A stretch of DNA of 64,000 nucleotides from the NCBI GenBank assembly GCA_963821735.1, contig CAWGFK010000016.1:124001-188000 (forward strand), written 5' to 3'. A model generated the notes under the pieces. The model did no database searches and was not told the DNA's origin. It was given only the letters and a program-made list of their open reading frames with translations. Positions 9,483-17,782 of the stretch are shown here, piece by piece. The stretch comes from Laspinema sp963821735. Lineage in GTDB: Bacteria > Cyanobacteriota > Cyanobacteriia > Cyanobacteriales > Laspinemataceae. Positions within the stretch are counted from its first letter, which is position 1, and every line of letters starts with the position of its first letter. The translations under genes were made by a program, and so were the position numbers.

Positions 9483-11081
9483 TTAACTCATCAAGAATCG
9501 TCCCGTCGTAAAGGTTTGTGTCACCTCTAAATTCGTCACTCCCTCGATAATCCCCACTAAATCCCCCGGATTGCGGAAAATATTGAAATTGCCATCGGAT
9601 GCCTGGAAGGTATATTCCTCTGGATTCCCCCCTAACTGAATCTGATCCTTTCCGGGTTCAAAATTGCGAATCAACGCATAATCTTCATTTCCATTCCCGA
9701 TATAGAACGGTTGAATCACTGAATTCGCAAAGCTAATCCCCGTTCCCAAGACAAATGTATCACCCCCAGTCCCGCCGACTAATACATCCACCTGACCCGT
9801 TCCCTGACTCGTAATCACCACGTCTTGGTTCGGCGAATCCGCTACCACTGAGAGTGAGACTCCCACCACAGTGGTATTCTGACCAAATCCGGTAATTTCA
9901 TCGCTGCCACTGGACCCGGTAAACACCCCAACTCGCCCTTCATTCTGACCAAATTGTTGATAATGGGCTAATCCCGAGGCGAAAACCCCTGCTTCCACTG
10001 CTGCTGCGACATCCCGGTTCACCGCTAAATAAACCCTATCGTTGAACCCCGGAACTTCGGTGATGACCGTCCCTTCTCCACCGGATAAGATAAAGGTGCC
10101 ATCATCAAAAATATTTCTGATTTGCAGATTGGAAATTCCTTCTACAATCCCGACCAAATCACCGCCTGCGGTAGAGATTAGGAAATTTCCATCGGCAGCA
10201 TCAAACCGATACTCCCTCGGTTCCCCCGCCAACAGAATTAAATCTTGCTCTAGCTGAAAGTTCTTAATCAGGGCGTAGTCCAAATTTCCCTGTCCCACAT
10301 ACAATTTTTGTGGGTTAGGTTTTAAGGGAGTAATCCCGATGCCAATATTAAAAATATCGACTCCCGTTCCTCCAATTAAGGTGTCGATTTCTCCGACTCC
10401 TAAACTGGTAGGAATTCCATCGAGTCCACCAATCCCTAATGGGGTAATATTAGAGAGTCCAACGCCGAGAATACCCGTCGATTGTCCAAAGGCATTAATC
10501 GTATCACTCCCCGAGGTCCCGAAGAACACCCCACCCCGATTCGGCTCAAATTGTCCAAAACTTTGATAGTGGGCTAATCCTGAACTGAGTACCCCGGATT
10601 CTACTGCGGTTCTGACATCGGGATTAATGGCTAAATAAGCGGATTCGTTAAACCCGGCAGAGGTTACAGAAGTGCTGGGTCCCCCTGGCCGTCCTTCGGC
10701 ATTTCCCAGGGCCAGAAAGTGTTGCAATCCCGAGGCCAAAAGTCCATTATTAACTGCCCCCGCTACATCGGGGTTTAGGGATAAATAGGTGCTTTCGTTC
10801 CAACGCGGGGAAATACTTACCCGTCCTTCTGCTTCCCCTAATTGAATGAAGTGTTGCAATCCAGAAGTTAGGGTTCGATTACTCACCGCTGCTGCAACAT
10901 CGGGATTGTTGAGTAAATAGGTTGCTTCGTCATAAAAGGGAGAAACTTGGACTCTTCCTTCCCCCAATCCAAATATTTGAAAGTGGCTCAGACCGGATGT
11001 AAAAATTCCGGCATTAACCGCTTGTTGAATATCCGGATTATTCGCCAAGTAAAAACTTTCATTGTAAACCGCAAAACTCAT
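9483..11081 (-). CDS. Large repeat protein with NPDV modules and two RTX-like domains
   Basis: The 532-residue protein has no named family that I can assign with certainty. It contains five copies of a module of about 45 residues with the pattern YLxxNPDVxxAVxxGxxxSGLxHF and FGxxEGR. Modules 1 to 4 are in tandem and module 5 lies later, around residue 345. After module 4 and again after module 5 comes a domain of about 145 residues starting TSGSD or SSGSD, containing a GGTGxDxF motif, and ending with a DGNF, DLVGI and EGxxNL series. The second half therefore repeats the first. GGTG-D motifs resemble haemolysin-type calcium-binding repeats, so an extracellular or surface role is plausible, though no signal peptide is seen. 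Such RTX-like proteins often leave by type I secretion. Confidence 0.7.
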   Translation of the reverse strand: MSFAVYNESFYLANNPDIQQAVNAGIFTSGLSHFQIFGLGEGRVQVSPFYDEATYLLNNPDVAAAVSNRTLTSGLQHFIQLGEAEGRVSISPRWNESTYLSLNPDVAGAVNNGLLASGLQHFLALGNAEGRPGGPSTSVTSAGFNESAYLAINPDVRTAVESGVLSSGLAHYQSFGQFEPNRGGVFFGTSGSDTINAFGQSTGILGVGLSNITPLGIGGLDGIPTSLGVGEIDTLIGGTGVDIFNIGIGITPLKPNPQKLYVGQGNLDYALIKNFQLEQDLILLAGEPREYRFDAADGNFLISTAGGDLVGIVEGISNLQIRNIFDDGTFILSGGEGTVITEVPGFNDRVYLAVNRDVAAAVEAGVFASGLAHYQQFGQNEGRVGVFTGSSGSDEITGFGQNTTVVGVSLSVVADSPNQDVVITSQGTGQVDVLVGGTGGDTFVLGTGISFANSVIQPFYIGNGNEDYALIRNFEPGKDQIQLGGNPEEYTFQASDGNFNIFRNPGDLVGIIEGVTNLEVTQTFTTGRFLMS

Positions 11082-11686
11082 TTGATTTTCCCCACACCAG
11101 AAGTTTTTGATCCGTCAACAACTGACGGATATGGTCCGTATTCTACCTTAATTATTTCGTTTCGGATATAAAGACTATTTATTCTTTTTCAAAGATTAAC
11201 CAAGGTCGTGATTACGGGGGGTCCCTCGATAACCCATCGATTGATTTGAACCGGGAGATGGAATGATTGTCGCCCTTGGCAGCGTTGGCTTTTTACCTCA
11301 CTTACCGCCGATGCTTATGGCTGCGGACTCTTTTCTCTGGCGGTAACTCCAGCCTCAACTTCTCAATTCGGGTTACATTGCTGTAATAATCAATCACAAA
11401 TCTGTTAAATCAATAACGGAAACGTCTAAATTCGGCCAGATTATGAATTTATGTAAACCGCATGGTAAAGTAAATACCTGCTAATAAACTTAACAAAAGT
11501 ACACAATTGGCAATTGTTTCTTATCGAATTGTGTCGGATCCGGGCGAAAAGTCCCCAGAGAGACGCATTTTTTGGTAAAAACTCTTACAGTTGCCACTTT
11601 TGCGTTGGAGTGGCTAGACCCTAAATTCTAGCCCTCAAACCTAACTGCTAAATTGCTGGACGCGCATCTAAAAGGAGCCAAACTTC
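11082..11686. other. Gene-free region between the repeat protein and chlH
   Basis: About 600 bases separate two divergent genes. I see no coding frame that looks real. The part nearest chlH is AT-rich and carries the small palindrome CAATTGGCAATTG around 11504, which could be a regulator site. An AAAGGAG ribosome site lies 9 bases before the chlH ATG. The promoter of chlH must lie here but no convincing -35/-10 pair was found. Confidence 0.4.
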
Positions 11687-14600
11687 ATGTTCACTCACGT
11701 CAAGCCCACCATTCGACACATTGCCCCGGATGAGCTCAGAGGGCGTTCTTTACTGAAGGTGGTCTATGTCGTGCTAGAAGCCCAGTATCAGAGTGCTTTA
11801 TCGTCTGCGGTTCGCTCAATCAACGAAAATAACCAAAATTTAGCCATTGAAATCAGTGGTTACTTGATAGAAGAACTGCGTGACTCGAATAACTACGAGG
11901 CTTTTAAGCAGGATCTAGCCACGGCAAATGTTTTTATTGCTTCCCTAATTTTCATTGAAGATTTAGCCCAAAAAGTGACTGCCGCAGTCGAACCCCACCG
12001 CGATCGCCTGGATGTCGCTGTGGTGTTTCCCTCCATGCCGGAGGTGATGCGTCTGAATAAAATGGGCAGTTTCTCGATGGCGCAATTGGGTCAATCCAAG
12101 AGCGCGATCGGGCAATTTATGAAGAAGCGCAAGGAAAAATCCGGTTCTTCCTTCCAAGATGGAATGCTCAAGTTGCTGCAAACCCTGCCCAAAGTCCTGA
12201 AATATCTGCCCATGGACAAGGCCCAGGATGCCCGCAACTTCATGCTGAGTTTCCAATATTGGTTGGGGGGGTCCTCAGAAAACCTGGAAAACTTCCTGCT
12301 GATGTTGGCGGATAAATACGTCTTCAAAGGTCAGCAAACGGTGAAATTCCAGGATCCAGTGGTTTATCTGGATATGGGGGTCTGGCATCCCTTGGCCCCG
12401 AAAATGTTTGAGGATGTCAAGGATTATCTGAACTGGTACAACAGCCGGGATGACATTTCCGATGACCTTAAAGACCCCTTAGCCCCCTGTATTGGCCTAG
12501 TGCTGCAACGCACCCACCTGGTTACCGGGGATGATGCCCATTATGTGGCAATGGTGCAGGAAATTGAAGCCTTGGGTGCACGCCCGATTCCCGTGTTTGC
12601 CGGAGGGTTGGACTTTTCTAAGCCGGTGGATGCCTATTTCTGGGATGTGGGGGCGAAAGGAGTCGAACCCCTGCCGTTGGTGGATACGGTGATTTCGTTG
12701 ACTGGATTTGCCTTGGTGGGAGGTCCCGCCCGTCAAGACCATCCCAAGGCGATCGAGTCTCTGAAACGGTTAAATCGGCCCTATATGGTGGCCTTGCCGT
12801 TGGTGTTCCAAACCACGGAAGAATGGCAGGATAGTGATTTGGGGTTACACCCGATTCAAGTGGCGCTACAGATTGCAATTCCTGAATTGGATGGGGCGAT
12901 CGAACCGATTATTTTATCGGGACGGGATGGGGCTACCGGGAAGGCGATCGCCCTCCAGGACCGCATCGAAACCGTCACCCAACGGGCGATTAAATGGGCC
13001 ACCCTGCGCCGGAAGCCCAAACTGGATAAAAAACTGGCGATCACCATTTTTAGCTTCCCCCCAGATAAAGGCAACGTGGGAACTGCTGCCTATCTGGATG
13101 TGTTTGGCAGCATCTATGAAGTGATGAACGCCCTCAAATGCAATGGGTATGATCTTCCTGAGTTGCCTGAGTCTGCTGAGGCGCTGATGCTGGAAGTCAT
13201 CCACGATGCCCAAGCGCAGTACAATAGCCCAGAATTGAATGTCGCCTATCGGATGTCGGTGGAAGAGTATGAAAAACTGACGCCCTATTCTGAACGACTG
13301 CATGAAAACTGGGGACCGCCTCCGGGACATCTCAACACCGATGGCCAAAATTTGTTGGTGTATGGGAAGTCATTTGGAAACGTCTTTATCGGGATTCAGC
13401 CGACATTTGGGTATGAAGGAGACCCGATGCGGTTGCTATTCTCGCGATCGGCGAGTCCCCATCATGGATTTGCGGCTTACTACACCTATTTAGAGCAAAT
13501 TTGGGGGGCCGATGCGGTACTCCATTTTGGCACTCACGGGTCCTTGGAATTCATGCCTGGGAAGCAGATGGGGATGTCTGGGGAATGCTATCCCGACAGC
13601 TTGATTGGCAAGATTCCGAATATCTACTATTACGCGGCTAATAATCCTTCTGAGGCGACGATTGCCAAACGGCGGTCTTATGCGGAAACCATTAGCTATT
13701 TGACGCCACCGGCGGAGAATGCGGGGTTATATAAGGGACTGCAAGAACTGAATGAGTTGATTGGGTCCTATCAAACCCTGAAAGAGAGTGGACGGGGAGT
13801 GGCGATCGTCAACACCATCATGGATAAATGCCGGTTGGTGAATTTGGATCAGGATATTAACTTACCGGACAAAGATGCGATCGAACTGACTCCCGAGGAA
13901 CGGGATAATGTGGTGGGTCAAGTCTACCGGAAGCTGATGGAAATCGAATCGCGGTTGTTACCCTGTGGGTTGCACGTGATTGGGAAACCGCCTTCTGCTG
14001 AAGAGGCGATCGCCACCTTAGTCAACATCGCCTCCCTCGATCGCGACGAAGAAGGGGTCAAGAGTCTGCTGCGGATTATCGCCAACAGCATCGGACGAGA
14101 CATCGACGAACTCTATGCCAACAACGATAAAGGCATCCTAGAAGACGTTGAACTGTTACAAGCGATTATCCAAGCCACTCGCGCCGCAGTCGCCGCCCTC
14201 GTCCAAGAACAAACCGATGCCGAAGGACGAGTCTCCCGAGTCTCCAAACTCAACTTCTTCAACATGGGCAAAAAAGCCCCCTGGGTCGAATCCCTGCACC
14301 AATCAGGATATCCCAACGTCAGCAACGACGACCTCAAACCCCTGTTTGAGTACCTGGAATTCTGCTTGCAGCAAATTTGCGCCGACAACGAACTCGGGGC
14401 CTTATTGCGCGCCTTAGAAGGGGAATATGTCCTCCCCGGACCCGGTGGCGACCCCATCCGTAACCCCGATGTGCTCCCTACCGGCAAAAACATCCACGCC
14501 CTCGACCCCCAATCCATCCCCACCGCAGCCGCAGTCACCTCGGCCAAAATCGTCGTAGACCGCCTGTTAGACCGGCAACGGCGGGAAAATAACGGAGAAT

Positions 14601-15670
14601 GGCCCGAAACCATCGCCTGCGTCCTCTGGGGAACCGACAACATCAAAACCTACGGGGAATCCCTCGCCCAAATCATGTGGATGGTGGGAGTCAAACCCGT
14701 TCCCGATGCCTTGGGACGAGTCAACAAACTGGAACTGCTGTCCTTAGAAGAGTTAGGACGTCCCCGCATCGACGTGGTGATTAACTGTTCCGGCGTCTTC
14801 CGCGACTTGTTCATCAACCAAATGAACCTGTTAGACAAAGCGGTGAAAATGGCCGCAGAAGCCGACGAACCGTTAGAGATGAACTTCATCCGTAAACACG
14901 CGATGAAACAAGCCGAAGAGATGGGAATCAACCTGCGTCAAGCCGCCACCCGCGTCTTTTCTAACGCTTCCGGTTCCTACGCCTCTAACGTCAACTTAGC
15001 GGTAGAGAATAGCACCTGGGAAAGCGAGAACGAGTTACAGGAAATGTATCTCACCCGTAAATCCTTTGCCTTCTCCTCGGATAATCCGGGAACAATGGAA
15101 CAGGACCGTCAGATTTTCGAGTCTTCCTTGAAAACCGCGGATGTCACGTTCCAAAACTTGGATTCTTCGGAAATCAGTCTCACCGACGTTTCTCACTACT
15201 TCGACTCCGACCCGACCAAAGTCATCGGCACCTTACGCGGCGACGGCAAGAAACCGGCAGCATACATCGCCGACACCACCACCGCCAACGCCCAAGTGCG
15301 AACCCTATCGGAAACCGTCCGCTTAGATACGCGCACCAAGATGCTCAATCCCAAGTGGTACGAGGGAATGCTCTCCCACGGCTACGAAGGCGTCCGCGAA
15401 CTCTCGAAACGCCTCGTGAATACGATGGGATGGAGTGCCACAGCAGGTGCCGTGGATAACTGGGTGTACGAAGAAGCAAACGAGACCTTTATGAAGGATG
15501 AGGAGATGCAGAAACGCCTGCTGAACCTCAATCCCAATTCGTTCCGCAAGATGGTCACAACCTTGCTAGAAGCCAATGGACGCGGGTACTGGGAAACCAG
15601 TGAGGAGAATTTAGACCGCCTGCGCGAGTTGTATCAAGAAGTGGAGGACCGGATTGAAGGGATAGAATAG
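11687..15670 (+). CDS. chlH: Magnesium chelatase subunit H
   Basis: ChlH is the 1327-residue porphyrin-binding subunit of magnesium chelatase. With ChlI and ChlD it inserts Mg2+ into protoporphyrin IX, the first committed step of chlorophyll synthesis, at the cytosolic or membrane surface. It begins MFTHVKPTIRHI and shows hallmark stretches such as PPDKGNVGTAAYLDVF, HENWGPPPGHLN, VLHFGTHGSLEFMPGKQ and GYEGVRELSKR near the C-terminus. Length fits ChlH and is slightly longer than typical CobN. It has a strong ribosome site and stands as a single gene, followed by a 10-bp-stem hairpin. chlI and chlD are not in the window. Confidence 0.97.
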   Translation: MFTHVKPTIRHIAPDELRGRSLLKVVYVVLEAQYQSALSSAVRSINENNQNLAIEISGYLIEELRDSNNYEAFKQDLATANVFIASLIFIEDLAQKVTAAVEPHRDRLDVAVVFPSMPEVMRLNKMGSFSMAQLGQSKSAIGQFMKKRKEKSGSSFQDGMLKLLQTLPKVLKYLPMDKAQDARNFMLSFQYWLGGSSENLENFLLMLADKYVFKGQQTVKFQDPVVYLDMGVWHPLAPKMFEDVKDYLNWYNSRDDISDDLKDPLAPCIGLVLQRTHLVTGDDAHYVAMVQEIEALGARPIPVFAGGLDFSKPVDAYFWDVGAKGVEPLPLVDTVISLTGFALVGGPARQDHPKAIESLKRLNRPYMVALPLVFQTTEEWQDSDLGLHPIQVALQIAIPELDGAIEPIILSGRDGATGKAIALQDRIETVTQRAIKWATLRRKPKLDKKLAITIFSFPPDKGNVGTAAYLDVFGSIYEVMNALKCNGYDLPELPESAEALMLEVIHDAQAQYNSPELNVAYRMSVEEYEKLTPYSERLHENWGPPPGHLNTDGQNLLVYGKSFGNVFIGIQPTFGYEGDPMRLLFSRSASPHHGFAAYYTYLEQIWGADAVLHFGTHGSLEFMPGKQMGMSGECYPDSLIGKIPNIYYYAANNPSEATIAKRRSYAETISYLTPPAENAGLYKGLQELNELIGSYQTLKESGRGVAIVNTIMDKCRLVNLDQDINLPDKDAIELTPEERDNVVGQVYRKLMEIESRLLPCGLHVIGKPPSAEEAIATLVNIASLDRDEEGVKSLLRIIANSIGRDIDELYANNDKGILEDVELLQAIIQATRAAVAALVQEQTDAEGRVSRVSKLNFFNMGKKAPWVESLHQSGYPNVSNDDLKPLFEYLEFCLQQICADNELGALLRALEGEYVLPGPGGDPIRNPDVLPTGKNIHALDPQSIPTAAAVTSAKIVVDRLLDRQRRENNGEWPETIACVLWGTDNIKTYGESLAQIMWMVGVKPVPDALGRVNKLELLSLEELGRPRIDVVINCSGVFRDLFINQMNLLDKAVKMAAEADEPLEMNFIRKHAMKQAEEMGINLRQAATRVFSNASGSYASNVNLAVENSTWESENELQEMYLTRKSFAFSSDNPGTMEQDRQIFESSLKTADVTFQNLDSSEISLTDVSHYFDSDPTKVIGTLRGDGKKPAAYIADTTTANAQVRTLSETVRLDTRTKMLNPKWYEGMLSHGYEGVRELSKRLVNTMGWSATAGAVDNWVYEEANETFMKDEEMQKRLLNLNPNSFRKMVTTLLEANGRGYWETSEENLDRLRELYQEVEDRIEGIE

Positions 15671-15689
15671 AGTTAGTTTGAGTTAGGGT

Positions 15690-15712
15690 GGGGCAGATGT
15701 CGCATCTGCCCC
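15690..15712 (+). terminator. Hairpin after chlH
   Basis: GGGGCAGATG pairs perfectly with CATCTGCCCC around a 3-base loop, 20 bases after the chlH stop. It lacks a clear T tail, so it may act as an mRNA-stabilising hairpin or a weak terminator. Confidence 0.55.
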
Positions 15713-15757
15713 TTCTCCAACTGTAAGATTGAAAAACACTAACCCGGAGAGTTCACC

Positions 15758-16052
15758 ATGATTGACGTGCGAAAAGCAGTCATTGCTGCTCAAGATTATT
15801 TTAATTCCGTGCAAGATTTGATGAGTCAAATGGCCCATTGAACATCCAGGATTTAAGGTTGGAGGAAGTTGAAATTTCAGAAGATAAAAAATACTGGTTT
15901 GTTACAATTGGATATAATTTGCCAAAGTCTGCGATTGAAAAATCTCCGTTAATTCCAGAATTCTCAGCCAAAAAATGGGAAAGAAATTATAAAATTTTTA
16001 AAATTAATTCTGAAACGGGAAAGTAGAATCCATGAAAATTCGAGAGGTATGA
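15758..16052 (+). pseudogene. Decayed partner gene upstream of a PIN-domain remnant
   Basis: A small protein begins MIDVRKAVIAAQDYF at ATG 15758 after a GGAGAG ribosome site. It stops at 15839-15841, then continues one frame over as NIQDLRLEEVEISEDKKYW and LPKSAIEKSPLIPEFSAKKW, and shifts again near 16018 to end VESMKIREV with TGA at 16050-16052. Two frameshifts, both in the -1 direction, break an ORF of about 95 codons. The stop overlaps the following PIN-like ATG by ATGA, as in toxin-antitoxin pairs. The family name is not known to me; an antitoxin-like role is inferred from the arrangement. Confidence 0.55.
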
Positions 16053-16535
16053 ACGATTATATTAGCCAATTGATTAAGGGCTATAAAAGTCAAGGTATAG
16101 TGATAGATACTAATATCCTTACTGCTATGGTGTGTAGGAACAGTCAACGAAGTCGCATTTCTAAATTTAGTCGAACTGAAAAATTTTTACCCGAAGATTA
16201 TGATACGATTTTAAAAGTTTTAGAGTATTTTTCCATAAGATAGTTACTACTCCTAACATTTTAACAGAAGTCAATAGCCTGGTCAATCAAATTGGCGAAC
16301 CAGAGCGCTCTCAATGTTTGCAAATCTGGGGCAAGGATGACCAAGCTAGATGAGTTTTATATTGAAAGTGCCACGGTAGGAAGGCTAATAATTTTAAGAA
16401 GTTTGGTTTAACTGATTGCGGAATTGTCGAAGTTTCCCGGGATAAATATTTGGTACTGACCGATGATTTTAAATTGGCTAATTATTTGGCTGCAGACAGG
16501 GATTGATGCACTGAATTTTAACAATCTTAGGCTTA
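16049..16535 (+). pseudogene. PIN-domain protein remnant
   Basis: The first 30 codons read MNDYISQLIKGYKSQGIVIDTNIL, where VIDTNIL is the first PIN motif with its catalytic Asp. After that the sequence jumps frame several times: KFSRTEKFLPEDYDTILKVLEYF, then VTTPNILTEVNSLVNQIG in another frame, and finally GLTDCGIVEVSRDKYLVLTDDF, where LTDDF holds the last PIN acidic residues. All segments follow the normal PIN order, so the gene was once complete but is now clearly dead. It is coupled by ATGA to the preceding small gene. Confidence 0.65.
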
Positions 16536-16628
16536 CGGTAGTAGGCAAAAAGCGATTTTGCTATAGTTTGAACGAAGGAAATTTTTTATTCACTTCATAA
16601 AGGGCAGAGGTGAAGGGGATGCTACGGT

Positions 16629-16815
16629 ATGAAATATCAGTATTGGAGTCAGGAGGACGAGGCATTTATCGCGGAAGTGCCGAATTACCGGGTTGATGCT
16701 GCTGATGGTGCAACCTATCAGGAAGCTTAATAATGTGGAAATCGTTATGAGGAGTGGATGGAGACGGCGAGGCATTAGGGCGTCAATTCAACGAAAGGAA
16801 GGTTCTGTTCGGGTT
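16629..16815 (+). pseudogene. HicB-type antitoxin remnant
   Basis: ATG 16629 opens MKYQYWSQEDEAFIAEVPNY, the typical start of HicB-like antitoxins, followed by DGATYQEA and a stop. In shifted frames the expected continuation is still visible: NVEIV, then YEEWMETARH, then KGR. A HicA toxin gene is not seen next to it. The remnant sits 90 bases after the dead PIN gene, making this short region a cluster of decayed toxin-antitoxin genes. Confidence 0.6.
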
Positions 16816-16893
16816 TCTGCCTGCGAGTCGGTACAAAATTAGAGGACGGTTGAATGGGATAGATAAAGTTGGAGTCAACAATCCCCGATTGAT

Positions 16894-17590
16894 TTATCGT
16901 CCCTGCCAATTCAACCAGTCGAGGCGATCGAGACGGGCATTACCGAGGACATTTTCTGGGGGAAGCTCCATCATGGGACGACGACTTTCCCTCTGGATTG
17001 GACCATAAATATATTGAATTCGATTTGCATCTGGGGAACGACAAATGACGTAGCCTGTCAGGTATTCCTCTCCAGGGAAGCAGTCAAATCGACTGGAACC
17101 AGGGGTTTGGTTGTAAGATGTGCCAATGGTTACTCCTCCGGGTCCTTCGATGGATTCATCATAGATGGTGATCCGCAGAATGCCGAGGTTGGGATTATTG
17201 GCGTCTTGGGGGTCCATTCGAGCAACTAGGATACTGTCGTCGTAGACTTCGATAACAGGTTGAGGCATCCCTTCCCGAGAAATTTGGCTGGATTCAACCC
17301 GATAGTTGGGAAACAGGGCCTGGATGCGATCGCGGTTAAAGGGAGTATCCACCCCGACTTCACCCCATCCCGAGTTCTGTAGGGAGGGACTCTGATAATT
17401 TGCCACCTCCTGAGTATTCGGCTACAGCAGGATGATCCGCCGCAAAGGTTTGAGAGTCGGAATTATAGCCCAGAGTCAGGGTCATCAACAGTGCAGCCAC
17501 TCCAAACCCTCCCCGGATTCCGTACCCTGGAACGCTACGACGGATGAATTCTAAGATAGATTGAGCAATTGAGGACGATGAATCATTCAT
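16894..17590 (-). CDS. Membrane-anchored hypothetical protein, split by a +1 frameshift
   Basis: I do not recognise the family. The first part starts at ATG 17590 (MNDSSSSIAQSILEFIRR) and has one membrane helix (GFGVAALLMTLTLGYN). Its frame runs on to GMG and a stop near 17363. One frame over, from about 17406, a well-formed 170-residue sequence begins VANYQSPSLQNSGWGEVG and ends DRLDWLNWQGR. It contains two Cys (FDCFPGEE and YVICRSPD) and lies outside the membrane. Removing one G of the GGAGGTGG run near 17406 joins the two into about 230 residues. The alternative is two overlapping genes, but the only start available for the second (GTG 17408) has no spacing from its AGGAG. Confidence 0.5.
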
Positions 17591-17640
17591 GGCAACTTGC
17601 TTCCATCGCACAAACGAAGATACAGGATTGATTATAGCTT

Positions 17641-17780
17641 AATCTGGACGGAATCCGGTTGTGATAGGTCTCTAAAAACTAGCTTGTTACAACCTGATTT
17701 GGTATAACTCCAAAAAATTAGCCCGCGCAGGCGGGCTTTGTTCGTATAGCCCCAGGCTTGAGCCTGGGGGCTTTTTCTTA
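17641..17780. repeat. Double-hairpin repeat element, copy 1, acting as rnj terminator
   Basis: Two hairpins lie side by side: AGCCCGC/GCGGGCT at 17720-17737 and AGCCCCAGGC/GCCTGGGGGCT at 17748-17772. On the minus strand the first is followed by TAATTTTTT, and on the plus strand the second is followed by CTTTTTCTT, so together they form a two-way terminator between rnj and the neighbouring minus-strand gene. Closely similar elements occur at 22524 and 44262. In this copy an inverted AACCTGATTTGGTATA lies next to it at about 17691-17706, with GGAATCCGGTTGT further out. Confidence 0.65.
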
Positions 17781-17782
17781 GT

